Positions 1-7,328 of a stretch of 27,035 nucleotides of DNA are shown one piece after another. Numbering within the stretch: position 1 is the stretch's first letter; every line of letters begins with the position of its first letter. The translations under genes were made by a program, and so were the position numbers. Source of the stretch: a virus; IMG/VR virus record IMGVR_UViG_3300011113_000230, positions 1 through 27,035 of that record, one strand, 5' to 3'. A model generated the notes under the pieces. The model ran no database searches and had not been told where the DNA came from. It saw nothing but the letters and a program-made list of their open reading frames with translations.

Positions 1-63
1 GAATGATGCTGTTTCAGTCGTTGCCAGCGATACGGCTGTGTGACCAAAGGCAATGGCGTACTG
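1..63 (-). other. Open continuation beyond the amber stop of the LamG-like gene
   Basis: Reading leftward in the frame of the gene at 64-1215, the 21 codons after the TAG at 64-66 stay open to the window edge. They encode a protein-like stretch containing AFGHTAVSLAT. From memory, related phage proteins carry a similar segment directly after their GGP motif without any stop. I therefore infer that this is the C-terminal part of the same protein, reached by readthrough or separated by a mutation or sequence error. No start codon with a Shine-Dalgarno sequence is visible between the amber and this stretch, so a separate gene is unlikely. The true end lies outside the window. Confidence 0.55.
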
Positions 64-1215
64 CTACACAACAGGGCCGCCAGTCAGTGCGGCAGACACT
101 GCGCCTTGCACCGTGACACCGTACACAACCAAATTGCGGCCTGTGATGTTGACACTTGGCACAGGGTTCTGGAAAGCAAACAGAATACCGTCACTGTTCG
201 CCGCCAATGTCGGGTTGACGTTTACCAATCCGCCAAGCGTAGTGGCACCGGCAATAGCTGCCGTGTTGGTTGCTGCGGCTGCGGTAGGCGCGGTGTTGTT
301 GGTCCACCACTGGGTCTTACCTTGCGTATGACCGTTGGCACCGATGTATCCGGATAAGCCCTGTACGGCTTGCTGAACTGCCCACGGCTTAGGAACCTGA
401 ATGTCTTGCAACGTGATCGTCAAATCAGACACGCGCATCGTGTTGGTGTTAGACACTGCGCCTGTGTTGTATTTCATCAAGAACGCAGGAAGGCCAGTGC
501 TAAGGAACGGCTGACCGTTTGCAGATGGAACAGTGAGCGTCCCAATCAACACGTCATCGAACCAGAATTGAATATCCAGCTCCCCTACGACGATAGTCGC
601 CTTGTACAACTGTCCAACGCTAATTGATCCAAACGACTTAAGTACGCCAGTTTGCGTAACCGACCCGTTAAATGCCGCTACACCAATCAGACCAGCCGTG
701 GTCAACTGCCACCATACACCATCTGTTGGGATCGTTGTCGCTGCCGATGGCAAGCCAAAACCGGCAAGGAACACTTCGTTTGTTACCAGCGCAGCAGTGA
801 ACTGGCCAAACGTTAATTCAAACGTCAACGGTGCAGTACCTATCAATGGGAAATATTGATAGGTACGCATGAACGCGCCGTGGGCGTTAGTCGTACCCTG
901 AACAGCCGAGAAATTCACCGTTCCTGCGCCTGGCTGTGCGGCTGTCAGCGTGGCGAATGTATAGGACCAGTTGCTTGTGTTCTGCGTTATAGCGTTGAAA
1001 GAGTCAGAAAACAACACCGTATCCATACCGACGCGCAGTCGATAGTCTTGTGTCGTCTCTGGCGACGCCAACGTCGGTGTACCAAGCGTAGTGCCATCGT
1101 CGTTCTCGCTGAAAATCCTGACACCGCCCATATAGGCGTCAGTCTGCGTAAGCGCGACCTTTACGTTACCCTCGGCGTCGAGGTTACTGCCTGTGATTAA
1201 TGTATCAAGTGCCAT
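64..1215 (-). CDS. Phage structural protein with a LamG/ConA-like middle domain, ends at amber
   Basis: This encodes 383 residues from ATG 1215 to TAG 64-66. The N-terminal 60 residues contain DAEGNVKVAL and end near DYRLRVGMDT. Residues of roughly 70-275 form a beta-rich, Gly/Thr/Phe-rich block of the kind seen in lectin-like (LamG/ConA) sandwiches, starting at SDSFNAITQNTSNW. The C-terminal part is a second beta domain ending in TGGPVV. The gene is the third of three structural-type genes after the large terminase, 12 bases from its upstream neighbour. A decoration or accessory head/tail role is an inference. The oddity is the stop: coding-like sequence continues in frame for 21 codons to the window edge, so the protein may be truncated by an amber codon. 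The gene at 16027-17205 has a similar layout. Confidence 0.8.
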   Translation of the reverse strand: MALDTLITGSNLDAEGNVKVALTQTDAYMGGVRIFSENDDGTTLGTPTLASPETTQDYRLRVGMDTVLFSDSFNAITQNTSNWSYTFATLTAAQPGAGTVNFSAVQGTTNAHGAFMRTYQYFPLIGTAPLTFELTFGQFTAALVTNEVFLAGFGLPSAATTIPTDGVWWQLTTAGLIGVAAFNGSVTQTGVLKSFGSISVGQLYKATIVVGELDIQFWFDDVLIGTLTVPSANGQPFLSTGLPAFLMKYNTGAVSNTNTMRVSDLTITLQDIQVPKPWAVQQAVQGLSGYIGANGHTQGKTQWWTNNTAPTAAAATNTAAIAGATTLGGLVNVNPTLAANSDGILFAFQNPVPSVNITGRNLVVYGVTVQGAVSAALTGGPVV

Positions 1216-1227
1216 TGTTATAACCTC

Positions 1228-1521
1228 TTAGTCAGCCCAAACGTAACGCACTGTCCATGCGCCGCTCAGTTTCTCAATTGATCGTGCGTAAATAGTGAAG
1301 CCTACGCCTGCGGTCGGCGTGCCGCATGTCAGCGAGGCAAATACGGGGAAATACCGATGGTCTGCTGCCGTGTGATTGACGCTAGTATCGTCTGCCATCA
1401 CCCATGCCTCCGCCTTGCTGGTGGCGGATATGGTGGTCAGGCCAGTGACAGCAACGCTCGCCTCGTTCGCTCCGGGATGCGAACCAAAGTTGATAGTCGC
1501 CGTCCCGGTACCTGTTGCCAT
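1228..1521 (-). CDS. Small structural-type protein, 97 aa
   Basis: The protein has 97 residues, is rich in Thr, Ala and Gly, and has alternating hydrophobic residues that suggest beta strands (for example FTIYARS and WTVRYVWAD at the C-terminus). There is no signal peptide or membrane segment. Its ATG at 1521 overlaps the TAA of the gene before it in a TAATG arrangement, so the two are probably translationally coupled. It lies in the cluster following the large terminase, which suggests a virion or head-decoration protein. I do not recognise a named family. Confidence 0.75.
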   Translation of the reverse strand: MATGTGTATINFGSHPGANEASVAVTGLTTISATSKAEAWVMADDTSVNHTAADHRYFPVFASLTCGTPTAGVGFTIYARSIEKLSGAWTVRYVWAD

Positions 1522-1898
1522 TAGGCGTTGCCCTCAGTGATCGAGGCAGACGTGATGCTGACCACATCGCCAATGCCGATGCCCAGGCTGCTCAGGTTGA
1601 TGTTTGAGCCGGACGTGCCGACAGTCAGGCCCTGCATGACGAGTGTCGAGCCGTCTGACTTGTAGATACGGGCAATGGCTGCGGTGCCTGCTGCCGTGGC
1701 TGTACCGTCGCTGATGGCGTTCAGGGTCAGGACGCCACTGCTGGCGGCACCTGCGAATGCCGATGCATTGCATATGCACTCAACCAGTTGGGAGGCATAG
1801 GCGGCCGTGTAGATGCGGAGCTTGGCCGAGGTGCCAGCAAAGGTCGTTATCTGGTCTGCACGGTTGTTCCGCAGAGTGGTGTTAAGGCTGACAGGCAT
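1521..1898 (-). CDS. Structural-type protein, 125 aa
   Basis: This 125-residue protein begins MPVSLNTTLRNNRADQIT and is rich in Ala, Gly, Ser and Thr with repeated short hydrophobic strands, a pattern common in phage head or tail accessory proteins. No membrane segment or catalytic motif is seen. It starts 54 bases after the large terminase stop. It shares its stop region with the next gene through a TAATG overlap at 1519-1523. A virion role is inferred from position and composition only. Confidence 0.75.
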   Translation of the reverse strand: MPVSLNTTLRNNRADQITTFAGTSAKLRIYTAAYASQLVECICNASAFAGAASSGVLTLNAISDGTATAAGTAAIARIYKSDGSTLVMQGLTVGTSGSNINLSSLGIGIGDVVSITSASITEGNA

Positions 1899-1952
1899 TG
1901 GTGTCGCTCCAAGCAGGGATTGCAGTAATCATAGCACACGGTTTGTCAACCC

Positions 1953-3206
1953 TCATGCTATCTGTAGCTTGGGTTGCTTGATGCTCTTGGCCTTCTGCTT
2001 GTCTCGGAGACTGACCGACAGATAGCGAAAGGCGTCTGCCGCATGGCTGGACCAGTCGTGCAGCGGCCTCGGCTTGTACTCCTGACGCCTGTCATCGTAC
2101 TCCTTCCGATAGTTCCGCAGGGCTTGCAGGCCCAGCTCGCACTTCTTGGCGTCGAACCAGCAGCGGGGAATCGTATTCCGGACGGCGTTGATACCATCGT
2201 CTATGCTGAGATTCGGCACGATGCGGAACTCAATACCGAGCATCTTGGCCGTCTCGATCCGGCTCTTGCCCGAGCCTAGTTCCCTGACCTGAATGTCGTG
2301 TGGTGCCCAGTGTTCGCCGTACTTGTAGTCCTTTTGGTCGAGAATCTTGGCGTAGTACGGCAGACCTTCCCCGGAATCCTCGTGGAAGTCTATGATCCGT
2401 ATTTCCTGCCCCAGCACCTGATAGAACCAGATAGCCGTCGAGTCCCCTACGCCCAAATCCCAAGCAGTGTGTACCGGCAGGCGTGGATCATAGGGCACTT
2501 TCCCGATACGGTCTTCGGTCTGCGCCTCTGATAGCTGCTTGCCGTAGTAAGCGCCCTTGATGCTGGCGGTCCATGAGCACTCGTATTCTTGCGCGAACTC
2601 GTCCTCGTCCATGATCTTGCGGGCATCCTCAAGCTCGGCGTTTGGGATGACGCCAGTGTCGGACGCCTTGTACACCTTCACGAACCAGTCCGGCTCGTCC
2701 TTAACACGCTCCCAGAGGTCATAGAATGGCGTACCGCCCTTCGCAGACCCTATGAAAATGGCTGACCCTTCCCTGTCGCTCAGCGCAGGCCGTAGGACCT
2801 CTGAGAAGATTCTAGGGCTCATGTCAGCATACTCGTCCAGCACCACAGCATCGAGGTACAAACCACGCATGGAATCTGGCGAGTCAGCCCCGAATAGCTG
2901 GATGCGAGCGCCCCAAGGGAAGTCCACCCTAAGTTCAGATTCATTGACCTTGATGCCTGGAATGGGCCGCGTAAAGTCCTTGAGATAGTCCCAAGCGATC
3001 TGCTTTGCCTGCTTGTAATACGGCGCGACATAGGCGTAGCGCGGCATCTTCTGCTGGTTCTTGACGGCCTGCTTGATCAGCTCGTTGATGGCAAAGACTG
3101 TCTTGCCGAAGCGCCGATGACAGACCAGAAGGTTCCAACGCTTAAGAGACGCATGGATCTCGCGCTGTAGTGGCCTCGGCTTGTACGGGATGATGACTTC
3201 GGTCAT
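1953..3206 (-). CDS. terL: Terminase large subunit (DNA packaging ATPase-nuclease)
   Basis: This is the packaging motor that drives phage DNA into the prohead and cuts it. The 417 residues carry both expected domains. The ATPase has an arginine-containing Walker A (CHRRFGKT, residues 29-36) and a Walker B with catalytic Glu (VVLDEY, Asp124-Glu125). The RNase H-like nuclease has AWDLGVGDST (Asp250 and Asp255) and a C-terminal HDWSSHAADAFRYL (Asp384, Asp391). The length is slightly short for the family but nothing essential is missing. The ATG at 3206 has GGAGG three bases upstream, which is close. The small terminase and a tRNA gene lie upstream in the same direction. The stop is TGA. Confidence 0.95.
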   Translation of the reverse strand: MTEVIIPYKPRPLQREIHASLKRWNLLVCHRRFGKTVFAINELIKQAVKNQQKMPRYAYVAPYYKQAKQIAWDYLKDFTRPIPGIKVNESELRVDFPWGARIQLFGADSPDSMRGLYLDAVVLDEYADMSPRIFSEVLRPALSDREGSAIFIGSAKGGTPFYDLWERVKDEPDWFVKVYKASDTGVIPNAELEDARKIMDEDEFAQEYECSWTASIKGAYYGKQLSEAQTEDRIGKVPYDPRLPVHTAWDLGVGDSTAIWFYQVLGQEIRIIDFHEDSGEGLPYYAKILDQKDYKYGEHWAPHDIQVRELGSGKSRIETAKMLGIEFRIVPNLSIDDGINAVRNTIPRCWFDAKKCELGLQALRNYRKEYDDRRQEYKPRPLHDWSSHAADAFRYLSVSLRDKQKAKSIKQPKLQIA

Positions 3207-3289
3207 GAGCCTCCGATAGGTGCCTGTTGTCCGGTCAGGCTCCGGTGAGGGTGCGCGTCAGATGGCGGTATGGCACGCCCCCTCATTCT

Positions 3290-3365
3290 TGGTGCCGGCT
3301 GTAGGACTTGAACCCACGGCCTGCCGCTTACAAGGCGGCTGCTCTACCCACTGAGCTAAACCGGC
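3290..3365 (-). tRNA. tRNA-Thr(TGT)
   Basis: A complete 76-base cloverleaf is present on the minus strand with an encoded CCA end (3290-3292). The acceptor stem pairs GCCGGTT with AGCCGGC, with one G-T wobble. The D arm is GCTC/GAGC. The anticodon stem GCCGC/GCGGC holds the loop CTTGTAA, giving anticodon TGT for threonine codon ACA. The T arm is GTGGG/CCTAC around TTCAAGT. It starts one base after the small terminase stop and lies 83 bases before the large terminase start, inside a single transcription unit. Confidence 0.95.
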
Positions 3366-3366
3366 C

Positions 3367-3636
3367 TTATTCCGCCCACTTGATCGTCAGGCCACCGCCC
3401 AGCGTCACGTCGCCTTGAACCTCAACGGCCTTGCGCTTAGGCGCAACGTACTGAGCCAGTTCCTTGTACATCGTCCCTGCCAGGTTGAAGTCACCAGAGG
3501 CGCGAGCCTCGGCGGCAATCTCGGCCATGCCCTGAATTGGGTCACAGCCCAACGCATCGAGCTTGGCCTGAATGTCTTGAGTGTTTTTGTTCGGCGTACC
3601 TTTTTGGCGGCCGCCAGTCTTAACGCCTGTAGCCAT
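3367..3636 (-). CDS. terS: Probable terminase small subunit
   Basis: The 89-residue protein begins with a basic segment containing GGRQKGTPNK, a signature seen at the N-terminus of many short phage small-terminase proteins. Helical and charged sequence follows (AEIAAEARASGDFNLAGTMYKELAQYVAPKRKA). Small terminases recognise the packaging site and load the large subunit. The location two features upstream of the large terminase supports this role. The Shine-Dalgarno sequence before ATG 3636 is weak. The stop is TAA, one base from the tRNA. It is shorter than P22 gp3, so the name rests on the motif and context. Confidence 0.8.
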   Translation of the reverse strand: MATGVKTGGRQKGTPNKNTQDIQAKLDALGCDPIQGMAEIAAEARASGDFNLAGTMYKELAQYVAPKRKAVEVQGDVTLGGGLTIKWAE

Positions 3637-3656
3637 CTTGTCTACCCATGTCTACC

Positions 3657-3806
3657 TTAGACGAAGAAGTCCGGATCGTCCGGCTTATCTGACCCAAACA
3701 GCGTCTTCAAGATTGCCGCCCCGCAGACCACAAAGAAGCCTAGTAGGGTTACAGGGATTAGCAAGGCGATAATGCCCACTGCCAGAAGACGCTCCCATAG
3801 TTTCAT
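3657..3806 (-). CDS. Tiny single-span membrane protein, 49 aa
   Basis: This 49-residue ORF begins MKLWERLLAVGIIALLIP. It has one long hydrophobic stretch (about residues 6-35) and a short acidic tail (DKPDDPDFFV). Its ATG overlaps the TGA of the preceding gene as ATGA (3803-3806), strong support for translational coupling and for the gene being real. It could be a holin-like or superinfection-exclusion type protein, but nothing in the sequence decides this. It lies just upstream of the small terminase. Confidence 0.7.
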   Translation of the reverse strand: MKLWERLLAVGIIALLIPVTLLGFFVVCGAAILKTLFGSDKPDDPDFFV

Positions 3807-4201
3807 GATAGCACCGACGCCCGCAGCTTGTAGTTAGGTTGTTTTTCAACCCGCTGTATGTCCTCGATCCAGTACATGCGCTCTTGCCCCTCCATGATGT
3901 ACATAAGCGTAGGCCATTTGGAGAGGACGTTGGCAAGCACCTTGGGGCTGACGGCCCAACGCTTGGCTATCTGCGTATAGCTTATCAGATCCAGATGCCC
4001 CTCACGCATCTTGGCCAGTTGTGCCTCCTTGCTGAGGTGCGAGGGCACCTTCTGGATGACACCGCCATTAGCCTGGAACAGGGCCACAGCGGCCAGTAGC
4101 TCTTGCCGTTCGGCCTCTTTCTGTCTGATGGCTGTCTGTGTTGATGCTGGCCTGTCTAAACGGCTCTCGATCATCTGATAGCCGTTACCCCACTCGTTCA
4201 T
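3803..4201 (-). CDS. Putative DNA-binding protein, 132 aa
   Basis: The chosen start is ATG 4201, which has GAGGAAG a few bases upstream and overlaps the end of the preceding gene by 17 bases. The 132-residue product has a charged helical N-terminal half (RQKEAERQELLAAVALFQ). It then has a helix-turn-helix-like segment (SYTQIAKRWAVSPKVLANVLSKW), followed by MYWIEDIQRVEKQ. Regulation or packaging recognition is possible from the position upstream of the terminase genes. I do not recognise a named family. The open frame extends about 30 codons further upstream, but no good ribosome site supports that. Confidence 0.7.
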   Translation of the reverse strand: MNEWGNGYQMIESRLDRPASTQTAIRQKEAERQELLAAVALFQANGGVIQKVPSHLSKEAQLAKMREGHLDLISYTQIAKRWAVSPKVLANVLSKWPTLMYIMEGQERMYWIEDIQRVEKQPNYKLRASVLS

Positions 4202-4628
4202 TGTTCTTCTTCCTCTCAGCCTCGGACTTAATTCTGGCCTTCCACGACACACCCCGCAGGTGTCTAGGGTTGCCAGCATTGGAGACTTCATCGATGGCCG
4301 ACTTGTATGCCTCGGTCAGCCAATCAAGTTTAGCGAAAGCCTCCAACTCAACAGTTTCATCATAGTCCACAGATCCATCTCTGTAATGGCCAGTGACCTC
4401 GACGATCCAGTGACGAGGGTGAACCTTCGCCCACTCCAAGATGAAGCTGCACATCCTTTCCGTAAGGGGTCTTTTGAGGACTGGCCGGCTGAACCGTACT
4501 TTCAGGGTACGTTCGCCCTCGGCTAGGTTCCGGTCAATGCTCGACTCCAGTATCAGAAAGTTGATGCCGGAGCCTATGGACATGAGTTCGTAGTGGTTGA
4601 GTTTGCCTGTGGATAACTTTTTGCTCAT
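4185..4628 (-). CDS. Hypothetical phage protein, 147 aa
   Basis: The 147-residue product is a mixed alpha/beta, soluble-looking protein with a basic Lys/Arg-rich C-terminus (RKKNNERVG). Its middle contains RHWIVEVTGHYRDGSVDYDET, a beta-hairpin-like stretch. Its ATG overlaps the TGA of the upstream gene (4625-4628), so it is coupled to it. No motif that I can name is present. It lies between the primase and packaging genes in the leftward operon. Confidence 0.7.
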   Translation of the reverse strand: MSKKLSTGKLNHYELMSIGSGINFLILESSIDRNLAEGERTLKVRFSRPVLKRPLTERMCSFILEWAKVHPRHWIVEVTGHYRDGSVDYDETVELEAFAKLDWLTEAYKSAIDEVSNAGNPRHLRGVSWKARIKSEAERKKNNERVG

Positions 4629-4915
4629 TGTTGTTTTAATACTTTTTCTATCTGCTCGTGTAAGTCTGGCCTCTTGTCTCGCATGATTGCGTAATCCTTT
4701 GCGAATCCAATTTGTCCAGTTTCATCATTCCTGGCTAACCAATAGTTTGCTTTTCTTGGTGCCTTGCCAACCGCGCATATTTTGTAAGTTTTCCAGTGGG
4801 GGTCATGTGGCTGATCTTTTTTATAAAGATTCCAGTCTATGCCCTCTGATTTAACATCGCTAACAAACCTCCATTCATCACCTATTGGTGGCTTTCCTGC
4901 ATATAGCTTTTCCAT
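4625..4915 (-). CDS. Hypothetical small protein in an AT-rich patch, 96 aa
   Basis: I chose ATG 4915 because GAGGG lies seven bases upstream. An in-frame TTG at 4990 would add 25 residues but lacks a ribosome site. The 96 residues (starting MEKLYAGKPPIGDEWRFVSD) are charged and aromatic, without a membrane segment or recognised motif. The coding sequence is clearly more AT-rich than its neighbours, with Lys AAA and Ile/Leu A/T-ending codons, which hints at later acquisition. It is separated from the primase gene by about 200 bases of repeats and precedes a tightly overlapping gene. Confidence 0.65.
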   Translation of the reverse strand: MEKLYAGKPPIGDEWRFVSDVKSEGIDWNLYKKDQPHDPHWKTYKICAVGKAPRKANYWLARNDETGQIGFAKDYAIMRDKRPDLHEQIEKVLKQQ

Positions 4916-5019
4916 CTTGATGCCCTCGTATTGTCTATAGGGTTTAGAATAAATTGCTTTTTTGTTTTTTTCAATCCAACCCACAGACAAACACGCGCCA
5001 CATCGTTGGTGGGTACAAA

Positions 5020-5146
5020 GGGGACAGGGACAACCCCTGCTATAGAAAGGGGGTAGTCCATCTGTCCCCGTTTGTCCCCCCCTTCACTCGTTTTGTCCCG
5101 GGGACATTTGTCCCTACTTGTCCCCATTTGTCCCCATTTGTCCCCC
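5020..5146. repeat. Cluster of TTTGTCCC(C/T)(A/C) repeats with a palindrome
   Basis: Four tandem 10-bp units run from 5107 to 5146 (TTTGTCCCTA, CTTGTCCCCA, TTTGTCCCCA, TTTGTCCCCC). Two more units lie at 5061-5080. A perfect inverted repeat TGTCCC-G-GGGACA lies at 5094-5106. Two copies in opposite orientation (GGGGACA, GGGACAA) lie at 5020-5033. The last units form the 3' end of the primase-helicase gene on the minus strand. Because 10 is not a multiple of 3, successive units are translated in successive frames (GQM, GTN, GDK). Iterons of a replication origin or a regulator site are possible; slippage during copying is also likely. Confidence 0.8.
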
Positions 5147-7033
5147 CCTCCTAATCATGAGTGAGGATGCCAAAACCTGATCAGAAACTATCCAACCTTT
5201 GTCATGATGGGTGATAATTTCGGCAGTCAACAGGTTGTATACTAGCCTGCCTTTCTTGCCTTCCTTGACGTACATCTTGGCCGTTTCTTCACTTACTCCC
5301 TCGTTCTCTACAAGGTATTTGATGAGGTCATTTCGGGCCACATAGGGGAATCCAGCCTGCTCTTGAGCGCCTGCTTTCCACCATGCGTTTGATAGTTTTT
5401 TGATCTCAGATGAGACGCCTGATTGCTTCTTTTCTGTCTGCTCTGGCTTATCCTCAATGACAAAGACAGCCCCGTAAATGACTTCGCCGTCCTCGTCACA
5501 CCAGTTGAGGTCTACCTTTTCCAGTCGGCCATACAGCGGCTCAGGGTCGGCCGCATCCTTCATCTTGGTGCAGGTCACTTCTATGAGGCTTTCGTTGTCC
5601 TTGGAGCGCGTCACGGCAATGCTGGTATCCAGTGCTGCCCGCCATGCAGATGAACCTCTGGCGCGTACCTTCTCGGCCTGATGTCCAACGTGATGTACCA
5701 GCATGACCGAAGCCTGAACAGCCGTTGCGACGATGTTGCAGGCGTTCAGCATGGCCCGAGTGTCACGGGCGCTGTTCTCGTCGCCTGACATGTGGTTATT
5801 CAGCGTATCAATTACTACCAGCGTGACAGTGCCATCGGTCAGCGTCCTGATGGCCTTGAGGATCTGCGCGGCAGCGCCTGGGCTATCCATGTCTATCGAC
5901 TTATTGCTGATCAACAAATTGTCGAGGTTTGTGGTATCGTGCGCCCGCGCCCAACTGGCGACCCGCTGGCGAATACCGTAGTTGCCTTCCCCTGCTAAGT
6001 AGACAACTGTCCCGCTGGCGGTTTTTTTGTCATGCCATTGGGTTCCGGTGGCAATCGAGCAGGCCATATCAAGGCTAACAAAGGTCTTGCCGACACCGCT
6101 TTCGCCAAACACCATGGCCGTACAGTTAGCTGGCAGCCAGCCCTTGATAATCCACTGCAAGGGTGCTGGCTGGCTAAGAAATGAGGTTGCGCGGGTAAGG
6201 TAGTAATCCTCGCCAGACTTCTCGGCTGTTGCGGCCGCCAGCAAGGCATCAGCGGCTTCACTGCCCAAGGCCATTGAGGCTGCCACGTCTGTATCAGGCT
6301 CATATCGGCTGACGGAGTGGACAATCTGCCGGATCTCGCTGGACGGTAGTGGTATCTCGCACCGGGTTTCGTTTGCAATGCTGATGGCGGCAAGAATCTC
6401 GGCCTCCGACATGCCAAAGCGACGCATAGCACCGGCCAGCGAGGTTAAGCCGTCATTACGATTGCCCTGGATTAGTCCACCACTGGCAACGCCCTTGGCC
6501 TCGCGCTGCGTGCGCTTCTTGGCATCAATCGCAATCTTCCAGCGGATCGGCACTTCAAATGGGCCGACGCCTTCAAACGGATCGCTGGAACCTTCCCACT
6601 CGTAAGCCCTGCCCTCGATGGTCGAAGGATAGGCCACAAAGTAGCGGCCGCTGCTTAAAAGGTCGATGCCATCTGCCAGCTTGCAAGAACGAATAGACTC
6701 GTCCCAATGGGCTAGGTAGTGCTGGCCGCCGCCTGCCGTAAGCTGCATGGCGCAGTCTGGCGGCCTGCCGTTGGTCTTGATCCAGTCGGCCCATGATTCC
6801 TCACCGCCATTACGAGGGTCTATATCAAAAACCACAATGCCGGAATCTTGCCCGGCTGCGATGCCGATGTTGAAGTCCGGGTTGCTATTCCACCAGCGGG
6901 CTATTTGGTCAGGGTTGGTGGTCGCATCATGAACACCATGCTGTGTGGCCGGTAGCTTGCCATTTGGCACAACCGGCAAAACCCGCCATCCCCATGAGGC
7001 ATAAGATAGTGCCGCCTCAATCTTTGTTGTCAT
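5114..7033 (-). CDS. Bifunctional primase-polymerase / RepA-type helicase
   Basis: This 639-residue protein combines two replication activities. The N-terminal ~165 residues look like a bifunctional primase/polymerase domain: YASWGWRVLPV, the acidic DID at 70-72, GGGQHYLAHW (His105) and LLSSGRYFVAYPS. Residues ~285-480 form a RepA-like (AAA_25) ATPase with Walker A GESGVGKT (310-317) and Walker B LVVIDT (Asp409). It should prime and unwind DNA at the phage origin. ATG 7033 is the likely start because it overlaps the end of the Cro-like gene by 17 bases, though its ribosome site is weak. It ends at TAG within the 10-bp repeats; reading past it would add nine residues. Confidence 0.9.
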   Translation of the reverse strand: MTTKIEAALSYASWGWRVLPVVPNGKLPATQHGVHDATTNPDQIARWWNSNPDFNIGIAAGQDSGIVVFDIDPRNGGEESWADWIKTNGRPPDCAMQLTAGGGQHYLAHWDESIRSCKLADGIDLLSSGRYFVAYPSTIEGRAYEWEGSSDPFEGVGPFEVPIRWKIAIDAKKRTQREAKGVASGGLIQGNRNDGLTSLAGAMRRFGMSEAEILAAISIANETRCEIPLPSSEIRQIVHSVSRYEPDTDVAASMALGSEAADALLAAATAEKSGEDYYLTRATSFLSQPAPLQWIIKGWLPANCTAMVFGESGVGKTFVSLDMACSIATGTQWHDKKTASGTVVYLAGEGNYGIRQRVASWARAHDTTNLDNLLISNKSIDMDSPGAAAQILKAIRTLTDGTVTLVVIDTLNNHMSGDENSARDTRAMLNACNIVATAVQASVMLVHHVGHQAEKVRARGSSAWRAALDTSIAVTRSKDNESLIEVTCTKMKDAADPEPLYGRLEKVDLNWCDEDGEVIYGAVFVIEDKPEQTEKKQSGVSSEIKKLSNAWWKAGAQEQAGFPYVARNDLIKYLVENEGVSEETAKMYVKEGKKGRLVYNLLTAEIITHHDKGWIVSDQVLASSLMIRRGGQMGTNGDK

Positions 7034-7196
7034 TGTTTTGGGCCTTGAGTTTATTCTTGGTTTTGACCTGTAGTTCGTACTGCCGCGCCATGGGGGGATG
7101 CTCACCCCATCGATAGATTACTTGTGGCCAGACGCCCAGGGCATCGGCCAAAGCCTTGATAGAGCCATAGTGGTCTATGGCCTGTTGGGTTGTCAT
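7017..7196 (-). CDS. cro: Cro-like transcription regulator, 59 aa
   Basis: The 59 residues resemble the P22-Cro type of very small phage repressor: MTTQQAIDHYGSIKALADAL, then GVWPQVIYRWGEHPPMARQYEL. A helix-turn-helix spans about residues 12-30, with a basic tail. AGGAGG lies seven bases before ATG 7196. It is the first gene of the leftward unit, faces the rightward operon across the control region, and overlaps the primase-helicase start. It probably represses one or both divergent promoters. No partner CI-type repressor is visible in the window. Confidence 0.85.
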   Translation of the reverse strand: MTTQQAIDHYGSIKALADALGVWPQVIYRWGEHPPMARQYELQVKTKNKLKAQNNDNKD

Positions 7197-7225
7197 AGGG
7201 TTGCCTCCTATTGGATGGAAACCTA

Positions 7226-7254
7226 AGCCTAGACCATTAAATAATTCCCATCAA
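7226..7254 (-). promoter_or_regulatory. Candidate leftward promoter for the cro-primase unit
   Basis: On the minus strand a TTGATG-like -35 (7249-7254) is followed after 17 bases by TAGGCT (7226-7231), upstream of the AGGAGG of the Cro-like gene. An alternative -10, TTTAAT (7236-7241), lies in the same AT-rich stretch. Neither is close to consensus, but a promoter is expected here because two operons diverge. Confidence 0.35.
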
Positions 7255-7268
7255 GGTGAAATATCTAG

Positions 7269-7297
7269 TTGACGCCCTGCCGGGGAATGCCTATTAT
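7269..7297 (+). promoter_or_regulatory. Rightward sigma-70-type promoter
   Basis: TTGACG (7269-7274) and TATTAT (7292-7297) are separated by exactly 17 bases, five of six matches to consensus in each hexamer. Transcription would start near 7304-7306, about 42 bases before the ATG at 7348, and drive the rightward operon. The start site coincides with the 23-bp element at 7306-7328. Confidence 0.8.
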
Positions 7298-7305
7298 TTA
7301 CCTAT

Positions 7306-7328
7306 GCCGACCGGAATGGCCGACCGGC
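7306..7328 (+). promoter_or_regulatory. Operator-like 23-bp element, copy 1
   Basis: GCCGACCGG is repeated 13 bases apart (starting at 7306 and 7319) within a 23-bp element lying nine bases after the -10 box. The same element, 19 of 23 bases identical, lies at 7908-7930 directly after a second promoter. Its position at the transcription start suggests an operator; a leader RNA element is the alternative. Confidence 0.6.

Noticed and set aside
4882-5127. 81-codon minus-strand frame starting in the 10-bp repeats
   Set aside because: Its first part is just the repeat translated in another frame and it overlaps the better-supported gene at 4625-4915. A frameshifted primase C-terminus remains possible but is not shown.
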